A DNA stretch of 15,479 nucleotides, from assembly GCA_013361075.1 (NCBI GenBank), contig JABWAJ010000070.1:1-15479 (forward strand), given 5' to 3'. The notes beneath the pieces are model-generated. The model was not told the DNA's origin, searched no databases, and saw only the letters and a program-made list of their open reading frames with translations. The stretch is from Saprospiraceae bacterium. Its GTDB lineage: Bacteria; Bacteroidota; Bacteroidia; Chitinophagales; Saprospiraceae. This document shows positions 5,744 to 13,220 of the stretch, piece after piece. The stretch's first letter is position 1, and each line of letters opens with the position of its first letter. The position numbers and the translations under genes are program-made.

Positions 5744-7771
5744 ATGAAAAATCAACATACCGGTTTGTTTCAAAAAGCTTTAGTTCTGGAAGCCTTAAAA
5801 CAAGCCTTTCTTAAACTCAATCCGGGGCAGTTATTCCACAACCCGGTTATGTTTCTTGTGGAAATTTGTACGGCTGTGATGCTCGTCGTTTCCATATGGA
5901 CCCTCAGCGGTGCCACAGCGCAGGGGAGTTTTGGGTACAATTTTGCCATTTTTTCTATCCTGCTCCTGACGTTACTTTTTGCCAATTTTGCAGAAGCCAT
6001 CGCCGAAGCACGCGGTAAAGCTCAGGCAAACAGCTTGCGCAAAGCGAGGGAAGAAACCCCTGCACGCCTTGAAAGCGGCCAGATCATCAACTCCAGCCAG
6101 CTTAAAAAAGGAGATGTATTCGTTTGTGAAACCGGTGATATAATCCCTGGCGACGGTGAAATCATTGAAGGTTTAGCCACCATTGATGAAAGCGCCATCA
6201 CCGGCGAAAGCGCACCGGTCATCCGGGAAGCCGGAGGTGACAAAAGCTCAGTCACCGGAGGTACCAAAGTGCTCTCCGACCGAATCAAAGTGACGGTAAC
6301 CACCCAGCCCGGTGAGAGTTTTCTGGATAAAATGATCGCCCTGGTGGAAGGGGCCAGCCGGCAAAAAACACCCAATGAAATTGCGCTGACCATCCTGCTC
6401 GCCGGGTTTACCCTGGTGTTTACCATCGTTTGCATCACCCTCAAACCATTTGCCGACTACGCCGATTCCCCCATTACCATTGCAGCGTTCATTTCGCTTT
6501 TCGTTTGCCTCATCCCGACCACCATTGGCGGGTTATTGTCCGCCATCGGCATTGCAGGCATGGATCGGGCTTTGCGCGCTAATGTCATCACCAAATCGGG
6601 TAAAGCGGTAGAAACTGCCGGGGATATTGACACCCTGCTCCTTGACAAAACCGGAACAATTACCATTGGCAACCGGAAAGCAACGCAATTTTATGCCGCT
6701 GACGGCGTGGAAGAAAGTGTCTTTATCCAAAACTGCTTGCTCTCTTCACTCGCCGACGAGACCCCGGAAGGCAAATCTATTGTGGAATTGGCCAAAGCAA
6801 AGAGCATCACGCCACGTTCAGGATTCAGTCTGCAAAGTGCTCAGTTAATTAAATTTACTGCCGAAACCCGGTCTTCCGGCATCAACCTGCCTGATGGAAT
6901 CCGCATCCGGAAAGGCGCATTCGACGCCATCAAAAACCTCAGCGAAAAAGCCGGTTTTGCTTTTCCACCGGAAACCGAAAAACGGGTCCGCGATATTTCC
7001 GGAAATGGCGGCACACCTCTGGTAGTGAGCGAAAACGACCGGGTACTTGGGGTTATTGAACTGCAGGACATCATCAAACCCGGCATCCTGGAGCGTTTTC
7101 AGCGCCTCCGCAAAATGGGAGTAAAAACCGTGATGGTGACCGGTGACAACCCACTGACTGCCAGGTTTATCGCCGAAAAAGCAGGCGTGGATGACTACAT
7201 CGCCGAAGCAAAACCGGAAGACAAACTCGAATACATCCGGAATGAACAACAGCAAGGCAAACTGGTGGCTATGATGGGTGATGGTACCAACGATGCACCT
7301 GCCCTGGCGCAAGCCGATGTAGGCGTAGCCATGAATAGTGGGACTCAGGCAGCCAAAGAAGCCGGTAATATGGTCGATTTGGACAACGATCCGACTAAAC
7401 TGATCGAGATTGTCGAAATCGGAAAGCAATTGCTGATGACCCGGGGTACGCTTACCACCTTCAGCATCGCCAATGACGTGGCCAAGTATTTTGCGATTGT
7501 GCCGGCTTTGTTCATGACGGCCATTCCGGCTTTGCAAGGGTTGAACATCATGGGCCTGACCAGTCCGGAAAGCGCCATCCTGTCGGCAGTCATATTCAAC
7601 GCCATCATCATCCCGGCTCTGATTCCGCTGGCCCTTAGGGGAGTTGCCTACCAGCCCATCGGCGCCAGTGCACTGCTGCGCCGCAATCTTTTGGTTTATG
7701 GGCTTGGGGGGATTCTCGTGCCTTTTATTGGCATCAAGGCTATTGATTTGCTGGTCTCCATTTTTGTATGA
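5744..7771 (+). CDS. kdpB: KdpB, P-type ATPase subunit of the Kdp potassium pump
   Basis: A complete 675-aa P-type ATPase catalytic subunit that couples ATP hydrolysis to K+ uptake through KdpA. Landmarks in order are NPVMFLVEI (33-41) in the first helix, actuator motif TGES (153-156), CLIPTTIGGLLSAIGIAGMDR around helix 4, the phosphorylation loop DKTGTIT with D301, the nucleotide-domain GKSIVELA, then MVTGDNPLTA and the hinge GDGTNDAPALAQADVGVAM. The serine of TGES corresponds to E. coli KdpB Ser162, whose phosphorylation shuts down the pump at high K+, so the same inhibition is possible. The last 70 residues form closing membrane helices. The start fits E. coli KdpB, and the gene follows kdpA by six bases. 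Confidence 0.98.
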   Translation: MKNQHTGLFQKALVLEALKQAFLKLNPGQLFHNPVMFLVEICTAVMLVVSIWTLSGATAQGSFGYNFAIFSILLLTLLFANFAEAIAEARGKAQANSLRKAREETPARLESGQIINSSQLKKGDVFVCETGDIIPGDGEIIEGLATIDESAITGESAPVIREAGGDKSSVTGGTKVLSDRIKVTVTTQPGESFLDKMIALVEGASRQKTPNEIALTILLAGFTLVFTIVCITLKPFADYADSPITIAAFISLFVCLIPTTIGGLLSAIGIAGMDRALRANVITKSGKAVETAGDIDTLLLDKTGTITIGNRKATQFYAADGVEESVFIQNCLLSSLADETPEGKSIVELAKAKSITPRSGFSLQSAQLIKFTAETRSSGINLPDGIRIRKGAFDAIKNLSEKAGFAFPPETEKRVRDISGNGGTPLVVSENDRVLGVIELQDIIKPGILERFQRLRKMGVKTVMVTGDNPLTARFIAEKAGVDDYIAEAKPEDKLEYIRNEQQQGKLVAMMGDGTNDAPALAQADVGVAMNSGTQAAKEAGNMVDLDNDPTKLIEIVEIGKQLLMTRGTLTTFSIANDVAKYFAIVPALFMTAIPALQGLNIMGLTSPESAILSAVIFNAIIIPALIPLALRGVAYQPIGASALLRRNLLVYGLGGILVPFIGIKAIDLLVSIFV

Positions 7772-7778
7772 GTGTTCC

Positions 7779-7811
7779 AGATGTGACAAATTTTTAAAAT
7801 TTGTCACATCT
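7779..7811. repeat. Perfect 16+16 palindrome between kdpB and kdpC
   Basis: The arm AGATGTGACAAATTTT (7779-7794) is followed by one T and then by its exact reverse complement (7796-7811). It occupies half of the 63-base kdpB-kdpC gap, eight bases after the kdpB stop. In RNA it would form a near-loopless 16-pair stem with no U-tract, so it is not a classical terminator. It could be a dispersed REP-like palindrome, an RNA-processing or stability hairpin that alters KdpB:KdpC ratios, or an operator. Confidence 0.75.
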
Positions 7812-7834
7812 CAGGCACGGAAAAAACAAATATC

Positions 7835-8395
7835 ATGAAATCACATCTTCTTCCGGCTATCAGGCTCACCTTTGTGTCATTGGTCTTTTTTTCAGGCATT
7901 TATACACTTGCCATTTGGGGCATTGCCTGGTTTGCGCCGGGCCACGGGAACGGCAAGCTACTGGAGTACAATGGCAGCATTTACTACACCAATGCAGGGC
8001 AAAACTTTTACAGCGACCACTATTTCAATTCGCGCCCTTCAGCAGTCAGCTACAACGCAGCAGGCAGCGGCGGAAGCAATAAAGGGCCATCCAATCCCGA
8101 ATACTTAGCGCTCGTCCAATCCCGGATAGATACCTTCCTGGCGCACAACCCCGGCGTTTCAATGTCAGAAATTCCTGCTGATTTGGTTACCGCTTCAGGC
8201 AGCGGTCTGGATCCTCATATTTCACCGGCAGCGGCAATGGTGCAGGTAGCACGCATCGCCAAGGCTCGTAATATTGACGAAACCCACCTGCGTGAGCTTG
8301 TTGCCGCACACACAGAAAAACCGTTGTGGGGATTTTTTGGTCCAAAGCGCATACACGTTTTGAAATTGAACATAGCTTTAGATCAAATAAAATAA
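7835..8395 (+). CDS. kdpC: KdpC, assembly/affinity subunit of the Kdp ATPase
   Basis: A 186-aa protein of normal KdpC size with one N-terminal membrane helix (about 10-33, LTFVSLVFFSGIYTLAIWG) and an extracytoplasmic domain. Family motifs are FNSRPSAVSYNAAGSGGSN (64-82), GPSNPEYL (84-91), IPADLVTASGSGLDPHISP (112-130) and the tail LWGFFGPKRIHVLKLNIAL. KdpC is required for a stable KdpFABC complex and is thought to raise nucleotide affinity. Unlike the tight kdpA-kdpB junction, it follows kdpB by 63 bases, with a strong palindrome between them. Ten bases separate it from the porin gene. Confidence 0.97.
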   Translation: MKSHLLPAIRLTFVSLVFFSGIYTLAIWGIAWFAPGHGNGKLLEYNGSIYYTNAGQNFYSDHYFNSRPSAVSYNAAGSGGSNKGPSNPEYLALVQSRIDTFLAHNPGVSMSEIPADLVTASGSGLDPHISPAAAMVQVARIAKARNIDETHLRELVAAHTEKPLWGFFGPKRIHVLKLNIALDQIK

Positions 8396-8405
8396 CGCAC
8401 GCGCC

Positions 8406-9482
8406 ATGAGGTACTCTTTTTCTATTCTGCTTGCCTTGTGCTCCATTCACGCAGTTGCGCAAAGCGATAGTACGGCTTCGCCGCTTGCATTCAGCGGCTA
8501 TGCAGAAGTTTATTACGCATTCGATTTCGGCAATCCTGACGACCACAACCGACCGGGCTTTGTGTATGCCAACAACCGCCACAATGAAGTGGCTCTGAAC
8601 CTGGGTTTGTTGAAAGCAGCCTACCATACAGAGAAAGTGCGCGCCAATCTGGGGTTGATGGCCGGCACTTATGCCAATGCCAATCTGGCCGCTGAGCCAG
8701 GCGTTTTAAAAAACATCTTTGAAGCAAACATCGGTGTGCGCTTATCTTCCTCTAAAAACCTCTGGATTGATGCCGGTATTTTTCCGGCTCACATTGGTTT
8801 TGAAAGCGCCATTGGGAAGGATTGCCCTACCCTGACGCGGAGTATGGCGGCAGATAATTCGCCGTATTACGAAAGTGGTGTCAAAATTTCTTATACCTCT
8901 GGCAATGGGAAATGGTTTTTGAGTGCATTGGCCCTCAATGGCTGGCAGCGGATCAAAACTGTGGAAGGCAACAGTTTGCCTTCCTTCGGCACGCAGATCA
9001 CCTTCAAACCTGGTGCAAACGTAACGCTGAACAGCAGTACCTTTGTGGGCACCGACAAACCCGACGACCAACGCCGGATGCGCTATTTTCACAATTTTTA
9101 CGCCATTTTTAATCTCGGGGAAAAGCTGGCAGCGACCGCCGGATTTGATTTTGGTGCCGAACAAACGGCCAAAGGCAGCAAAGAATATAACTATTGGTAC
9201 AGTCCGGTTTTGATGTTGAAAGTAGCAACCTCCGAAAAAATGACCGTTGCTGTGCGCGGGGAATATTATGCCGATGAAAATGGCGTCATCATAGCCACCG
9301 GCAGCCCCAATGGATTTCAGGTATTGGGCATTTCCGCAAATTTAGACTACGCCGTTCAGCCCAATGCCTTGTGGCGGATTGAGGGCAAAATCTACAGCAG
9401 TAAAGACGATATTTTTGCGTTGGGCGACAAGCCTTCCGGGCAAAATTACCTCCTGACCACTGCTTTAACTTTAGCTTTTTAA
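8406..9482 (+). CDS. Outer-membrane porin (BBP2/OmpL-like beta-barrel) within the kdp operon
   Basis: A 358-aa exported protein with signal peptide MRYSFSILLALCSIHAVAQ (likely cleaved after A18 or Q19). It then consists of alternating amphipathic strands and a C-terminal strand ending LTTALTLAF, where the terminal Phe is the usual signal for outer-membrane barrel assembly. The opening FSGYAEVYYAFDFGNP and the NNRHNEVALNLGLLKA and DAGIFPAHIGFESA segments resemble the putative beta-barrel porin-2 family. Substrate is unknown; the position suggests a passage for K+ or another ion to the periplasm. It starts ten bases after kdpC, and its TAA overlaps the kdpD ATG by one base (TAATG), so it is firmly part of the operon. 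Confidence 0.85.
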   Translation: MRYSFSILLALCSIHAVAQSDSTASPLAFSGYAEVYYAFDFGNPDDHNRPGFVYANNRHNEVALNLGLLKAAYHTEKVRANLGLMAGTYANANLAAEPGVLKNIFEANIGVRLSSSKNLWIDAGIFPAHIGFESAIGKDCPTLTRSMAADNSPYYESGVKISYTSGNGKWFLSALALNGWQRIKTVEGNSLPSFGTQITFKPGANVTLNSSTFVGTDKPDDQRRMRYFHNFYAIFNLGEKLAATAGFDFGAEQTAKGSKEYNYWYSPVLMLKVATSEKMTVAVRGEYYADENGVIIATGSPNGFQVLGISANLDYAVQPNALWRIEGKIYSSKDDIFALGDKPSGQNYLLTTALTLAF

Positions 9483-10606
9483 TGCCTGATAAAGAACAAA
9501 GCGTACAGCATTTCCTCGACCTGATAAAAAAATCGAGGCGCGGGAAGTTCAAAATCTACATTGGCATGAGTGCAGGCGTGGGTAAAACCTTCCGCATGCT
9601 GCAGGAGGCGCACGCGCTGTTGCGCAATGGAATAGACGTAAAAATTGGCTACGTGGAAACGCATGGCCGCGCTGAAACTGCTGCCCTGCTTGATGGCTTG
9701 CCTGTGATTCCAAGACGGAAGCTTTTTTATAAAGGCAAAGAATTAGAAGAAATGGACGTGCAGGCCATCATTAACCTGCGCCCGGAAGTTGTAATTATTG
9801 ATGAGTTGGCCCATAGCAACATCGAAGGCAGCAAAAATGAAAAACGCTGGCAGGATGTGCTGGACGTCATAGAGGCCGGAATCAATGTGATTTCTGCACT
9901 GAATATCCAACACATCGAAAGCCTGAATGAGGAAATTTTGAAAATTACCGGGGTAGAAGTGAAAGAGCGGGTTCCCGACAGCGTGCTACAGCAAGCCGAC
10001 GAGGTGGTGAATATAGACTTAACCGCCGACGAATTGATTGCGCGCCTGAAAGAAGGCAAAATCTACCAGGCTGAAAAAATTGAAATTGCGTTGCGCAACT
10101 TCTTTAAAACCAGCCACATCCTCCAATTGCGCGAATTGGCGCTGAAAGAGGTGGCTTCGCAGGTAGAGCGCAAAGTAGAAACAGAAGTGCCTCGCAATGC
10201 AGCTCTGCGGCCCGAACGCTTCATGGCCTGCATCAGCAGCAATGAAAAAACGGCGCGCAACGTCATCCGGAAAACAGCTCGGTTGGCCAATTATTACCAT
10301 AGCAAATGGTACGTGCTGTATGTGCAAACACCGGCTGAACGCAACGATAAAATCCCCCTCGACAAGCAACGACATTTGATCAACAATTTCAAATTAGCTA
10401 CCGAACTGGGAGCAGAAATCATCAAGGTGGAAAGCCGGCACATTGCCAGAAGCATCGCGGAACAGGTATCAGAACGGGCCATTACCACCATTTGTATCGG
10501 CAAGCCGCGCATCAATTTATTCAAAATCATTGCATCAACGAATGTATTCAGTGAACTGCTGAAGAAGCTGTCTTCGGATAATATTGATTTAATTATTCTT
10601 TCCTGA
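9482..10606 (+). CDS. kdpD: KdpD N-terminal sensor protein (ATP-binding KdpD domain plus USP domain), lacking kinase
   Basis: The 374-aa protein corresponds only to the cytoplasmic N-terminal half of E. coli KdpD (about 890 aa). The KdpD domain (about 20-230) has a Walker A GMSAGVGKT (28-36), GYVETHGR (56-63), the Walker B-like DELAHSN (107-113) and TALNIQH-like SALNIQHIESLN (138-149). A universal-stress-protein domain follows (about 246-374, from RFMACISSNEKTARNVIRKT). There is no membrane helix, GAF or histidine-kinase domain, and the frame stops naturally. The gene encoded 19 bases downstream supplies the kinase. The USP domain lacks the SxS...FTAxY pattern of c-di-AMP-binding KdpD in Gram-positives (here ISS...WYVLY), so that ligand is not supported. 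It is probably an ATP-bound soluble sensor acting on the kinase. Confidence 0.93.
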   Translation: MPDKEQSVQHFLDLIKKSRRGKFKIYIGMSAGVGKTFRMLQEAHALLRNGIDVKIGYVETHGRAETAALLDGLPVIPRRKLFYKGKELEEMDVQAIINLRPEVVIIDELAHSNIEGSKNEKRWQDVLDVIEAGINVISALNIQHIESLNEEILKITGVEVKERVPDSVLQQADEVVNIDLTADELIARLKEGKIYQAEKIEIALRNFFKTSHILQLRELALKEVASQVERKVETEVPRNAALRPERFMACISSNEKTARNVIRKTARLANYYHSKWYVLYVQTPAERNDKIPLDKQRHLINNFKLATELGAEIIKVESRHIARSIAEQVSERAITTICIGKPRINLFKIIASTNVFSELLKKLSSDNIDLIILS

Positions 10607-10625
10607 TTGGAAATACCGGAATGAC

Positions 10626-12374
10626 ATGAAGTTAAAAATCAAAACCAAGCTTACTCTTGGCGTCGGGCTGCTTTTATTGCTGATCGTTTTGTTGTCCCTG
10701 CTCGGCATGCGCTACTTGCAATTGCTCTCCGGTGATACCGAAAAAATTCTGGAAGACAACTACAATACCCTCGAATACGCCCGACAGATGCTGCATACCC
10801 TCGACGACATTGGCCGGGAAGACATTGCAATTACGCTGTTTGAAGAACATTTAAAAAAACAGCAAAACAACATCACGGAAATTGCAGAAAAAGAAATCAC
10901 GGAAAGTGTGACCCAACGCTTTGAAAAACTGAGGTTACAACCCCGCGATACGCTGCTGCCGAGGTTGATCCGCGAAGACCTTGGCGAAATCATGAAGCTG
11001 AACATGTACGCCATTGCCAGAAAAAGCAATACCGCAAAAGCAACGGCAGATTCCGCCATGCTGTGGATCGGAATTATCGGAGGCCTTTGCTTTTTGATTG
11101 CGCTGGCCCTGTTGCTCAATTTACCGGGAAATATTGCCAACCCAATCCGGGAACTTACCGCCAGTATTCGTCAGATTGCCGCCAAAAACTATTCCCAGCG
11201 GGTGCATTTTGAAAACCATGTGGAATTTGGCCAATTGGCGAAAGCGTTTAACTCAATGGCAGAAAAATTAGCAGAGTACAACAACAGTTCCCTTTCCAAG
11301 CTCTTATTTGAAAAAAAGCGCATCGAAGCCCTCATCAACAACATGCATGACCCGGTAATTGGGCTGGATGAAAAAAAGTGCATTCTTTTTGCCAACCAGG
11401 AAGCCCTGCAGGTGCTGGGGCTGTCACAGGAGCAATTGATCGGACGCCCGGTGCAGGAGCTTTCCATCACCAATGACCTGATGCGTTCGCTGGCACGGGA
11501 TATTTTGAAAGCCCGGGGTGAAACGGACAAAACAGAAACACAAGCCATGAAAATATTCGCCGATGGCAAGGAAAGTTATTTTGAAAAAGAAGTAATTGAC
11601 ATCACCATCACCCCCACCGGAGAAGACGCACGGCAGCTGATCGGACACGTCATTGTACTGAAAAACATCACCGCCTTCAAAGAACTCGATTTTGCCAAAA
11701 CCAATTTCATCGCCACTGTTTCTCACGAACTGAAAACGCCCATTTCTTCAATAAAACTTAGCCTTCAGTTGCTGGAAAGCGAGCAAACGGGCCCATTGAA
11801 CGAAGCACAAAAACAATTGACAGACAGCATCCGGGAAGACGCAGGCCGTTTGCTTAAAATGACAAGCGAACTCCTGAACATGACCCAGGTAGAAAGCGGA
11901 AATATCCAATTGAGCATCCGGCCAGCTTCGCCCGAAGACATTTTACAATACGCCATAGAAACGGTGAAAGTGCAGGCTGAAGCCAAAAAAATTCGCTTCG
12001 ATCTTGCTTTGCCCAAAGCCCCCTGCCCGCTTGTGCTGGCCGACAACGAAAAAACTGCATGGGTCCTCACCAACCTGATCGCCAATGCCATTCGCTATTC
12101 CTATGATAATTCCACTGTTTACCTCAGTATCGTACCGGAGGCGGGCAAGGTGAAATTTTTGGTACGGGATACTGGTCAGGGCATCGCCCCGGAGTATAAA
12201 GACAAGATTTTTGACCGCTATTTTCGCATACCCGGCTCACGCAAGGAAGGCACCGGTTTGGGGCTGGCCATCAGCAAAGAATTCATCGAAGCGCAGGGTG
12301 GCGAAATCAGCGTGACCAGCGACTTTGGGGCGGGGAGTACGTTTGTGGTGGTGTTGAATGCAGCCACTTTGTAG
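10626..12374 (+). CDS. Membrane HAMP-PAS sensor histidine kinase of the kdp locus
   Basis: A 582-aa hybrid-free histidine kinase. Membrane helix 1 is at about 9-30 and helix 2 at about 146-166, enclosing a periplasmic helical sensor of about 115 residues. HAMP follows (about 167-220, NPIRELTASIRQIAAKNYSQRV), then a PAS domain (about 228-350), HisKA with H367 (TVSHELKTP) and HATPase_c with the N box NLIANAIRYS (483-492), G1 DTGQGI (515-520) and G2 GTGLGLAI (542-549). All catalytic motifs are present. It lies 19 bases after the truncated KdpD and is the last gene of the operon. It probably supplies the kinase half missing from KdpD and phosphorylates D54 of the NtrC-type regulator encoded at the start of the locus. 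Direct interaction with KdpD is inferred. No clear terminator hairpin is seen in the 34-base gap that follows. Confidence 0.92.
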   Translation: MKLKIKTKLTLGVGLLLLLIVLLSLLGMRYLQLLSGDTEKILEDNYNTLEYARQMLHTLDDIGREDIAITLFEEHLKKQQNNITEIAEKEITESVTQRFEKLRLQPRDTLLPRLIREDLGEIMKLNMYAIARKSNTAKATADSAMLWIGIIGGLCFLIALALLLNLPGNIANPIRELTASIRQIAAKNYSQRVHFENHVEFGQLAKAFNSMAEKLAEYNNSSLSKLLFEKKRIEALINNMHDPVIGLDEKKCILFANQEALQVLGLSQEQLIGRPVQELSITNDLMRSLARDILKARGETDKTETQAMKIFADGKESYFEKEVIDITITPTGEDARQLIGHVIVLKNITAFKELDFAKTNFIATVSHELKTPISSIKLSLQLLESEQTGPLNEAQKQLTDSIREDAGRLLKMTSELLNMTQVESGNIQLSIRPASPEDILQYAIETVKVQAEAKKIRFDLALPKAPCPLVLADNEKTAWVLTNLIANAIRYSYDNSTVYLSIVPEAGKVKFLVRDTGQGIAPEYKDKIFDRYFRIPGSRKEGTGLGLAISKEFIEAQGGEISVTSDFGAGSTFVVVLNAATL

Positions 12375-12408
12375 CGGCGGATTCATTTACCGGTACAGCC
12401 AGGCACGC

Positions 12409-12939
12409 CTATTGTAGCTTCCTCGGTCGCTTAAAAATAGGCACCGTAGAGCAAGGCTCCCCGTACATAATGCTTTGTGCATAAGGCTGCAACAAACGGG
12501 TAATGTCAACATAAGCAGCGGCGGGCACTGGTTTGTCGCTGCATCCTTTAATGACAATGCGTTTTTCGTCGTAGTCGGCAGGGTTGAGAGCAGACAGTGC
12601 TTTCGCAAAAGCCGTTTTGTAGTAAGCCTCGGCGTCGCCCTGAAAAACATCGGCAGCATAAGGCGCTGCACTGGCAGCAACGAGCATGAAGGCCCACATG
12701 GGAATGATGGCGTCTGCAGAACAAAAAACGAGGAGTACTTTATCCTGGTATTGCGCCCAGTCGTGCTCCTGCATGGCTTCCCGGAAATCTTTTTCCTTCA
12801 CAATCAACTCCATAAAGAGGAAAGGCTTCAGGTCGAAAGGAACGACCTCAGCTTTTGGAAAAAAATCTTCCAGATTGATGGTAATGAGGCTGCTGGCGGC
12901 CACCCGATTTACCAACGGCTTTTCTGTATCTGTGTTCAT
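12409..12939 (-). CDS. DUF2480 family protein
   Basis: A 176-aa soluble protein with no signal peptide or membrane helix. It matches the Bacteroidota-restricted DUF2480 family as I know it: N-terminal NRVAASSLITINLEDFFP (11-28), LIVKEKDFREAMQEHDW (45-61), VLLVFCSADAIIPMWAFMLV (68-87), VIKGCSDKPVPAAAYVDI (about 128-145) and the C-terminal MYGEPCSTVPIFKR. The invariant-looking Cys/Asp (CSADAI) and the late KGCS and PCSTVP motifs suggest metal or thiol chemistry, but no function is established. It is convergent with the histidine kinase (34-base gap) and divergent from the metallopeptidase. A TAACTTTG box on the minus strand at 13042-13035 could be its promoter. Confidence 0.88.
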   Translation of the reverse strand: MNTDTEKPLVNRVAASSLITINLEDFFPKAEVVPFDLKPFLFMELIVKEKDFREAMQEHDWAQYQDKVLLVFCSADAIIPMWAFMLVAASAAPYAADVFQGDAEAYYKTAFAKALSALNPADYDEKRIVIKGCSDKPVPAAAYVDITRLLQPYAQSIMYGEPCSTVPIFKRPRKLQ

Positions 12940-13034
12940 ACGCTTTTACTTCGGCTAAACTAATTTCGAATCAATCAACAACAGAACCGGGCAGCTCGTT
13001 CAAAATAAAACTCAGGTTTCTAAAACCTTCCTGA

Positions 13035-13080
13035 CAAAGTTACACTTACTTGGAGCATTCAGGAAGTGTAATTATATTTG
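13035..13080. promoter_or_regulatory. Divergent promoter-like boxes flanking an inverted repeat
   Basis: On the minus strand, 13042-13035 reads TAACTTTG; on the plus strand, 13073-13080 reads TATATTTG. Both match the Bacteroidota -7 consensus TAnnTTTG exactly. For the plus promoter a TTG at 13050-13052 lies 20 bases upstream as a possible -33 box; the minus one has no clear -33 box. Between them TTACACTT (13040-13047) and AAGTGTAA (13064-13071) form a perfect 8-base inverted repeat that overlaps or abuts both boxes. It could be an operator shared by the DUF2480 and metallopeptidase genes. The boxes and repeat are seen; activity is inferred. Confidence 0.4.
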
Positions 13081-13114
13081 TCTGCTCCCTTACATAAAAT
13101 TGCTCCCTGCAGAC
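13080..13114 (+). other. Possible leader stem and short repeat before the metallopeptidase gene
   Basis: GTCTGC (13080-13085) and GCAGAC (13109-13114) could pair across a 23-base loop. A direct repeat, TGCTCCCT, occurs twice within it, at 13083-13090 and 13101-13108. It would fall at the start of a roughly 135-base leader if the TATATTTG box is used. The stem is only six pairs, so this is a weak structural feature. Confidence 0.25.
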
Positions 13115-13154
13115 TGTATCTTTCCCTTGATTTGTACGTAATGTTAAGCATCTT

Positions 13155-13182
13155 AATATTTCAGTATCAATATTTCAGCATC
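13155..13182 (+). repeat. 14-base tandem duplication in the metallopeptidase leader
   Basis: AATATTTCAGTATC (13155-13168) is followed at once by AATATTTCAGCATC (13169-13182), with one mismatch. It lies 38 bases before the ATG. It may be a recent slippage duplication or a pair of binding sites. It is too short to interpret further. Confidence 0.6.
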
Positions 13183-13220
13183 GAGAACTATTTCCCAACA
13201 TCATTTAATCCTTCCGTCTT

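Noticed and set aside
6845..7807. 320-codon open frame on the minus strand opposite kdpB
   Set aside because: It lies fully antisense to a well-conserved kdpB, its translation is rich in Gln, His and Arg with no recognisable domain, and kdpB codon constraint explains the lack of stops.
12375..12408. Possible bidirectional terminator between the histidine kinase and DUF2480 genes
   Set aside because: No stable hairpin with a T-tract is visible in these 34 bases on either strand.
13014..13028. AGGTTT-CTA-AAACCT hairpin upstream of the DUF2480 gene
   Set aside because: The six-pair stem is short, has no U-tract in either direction, and lies between divergent genes where no terminator is needed.
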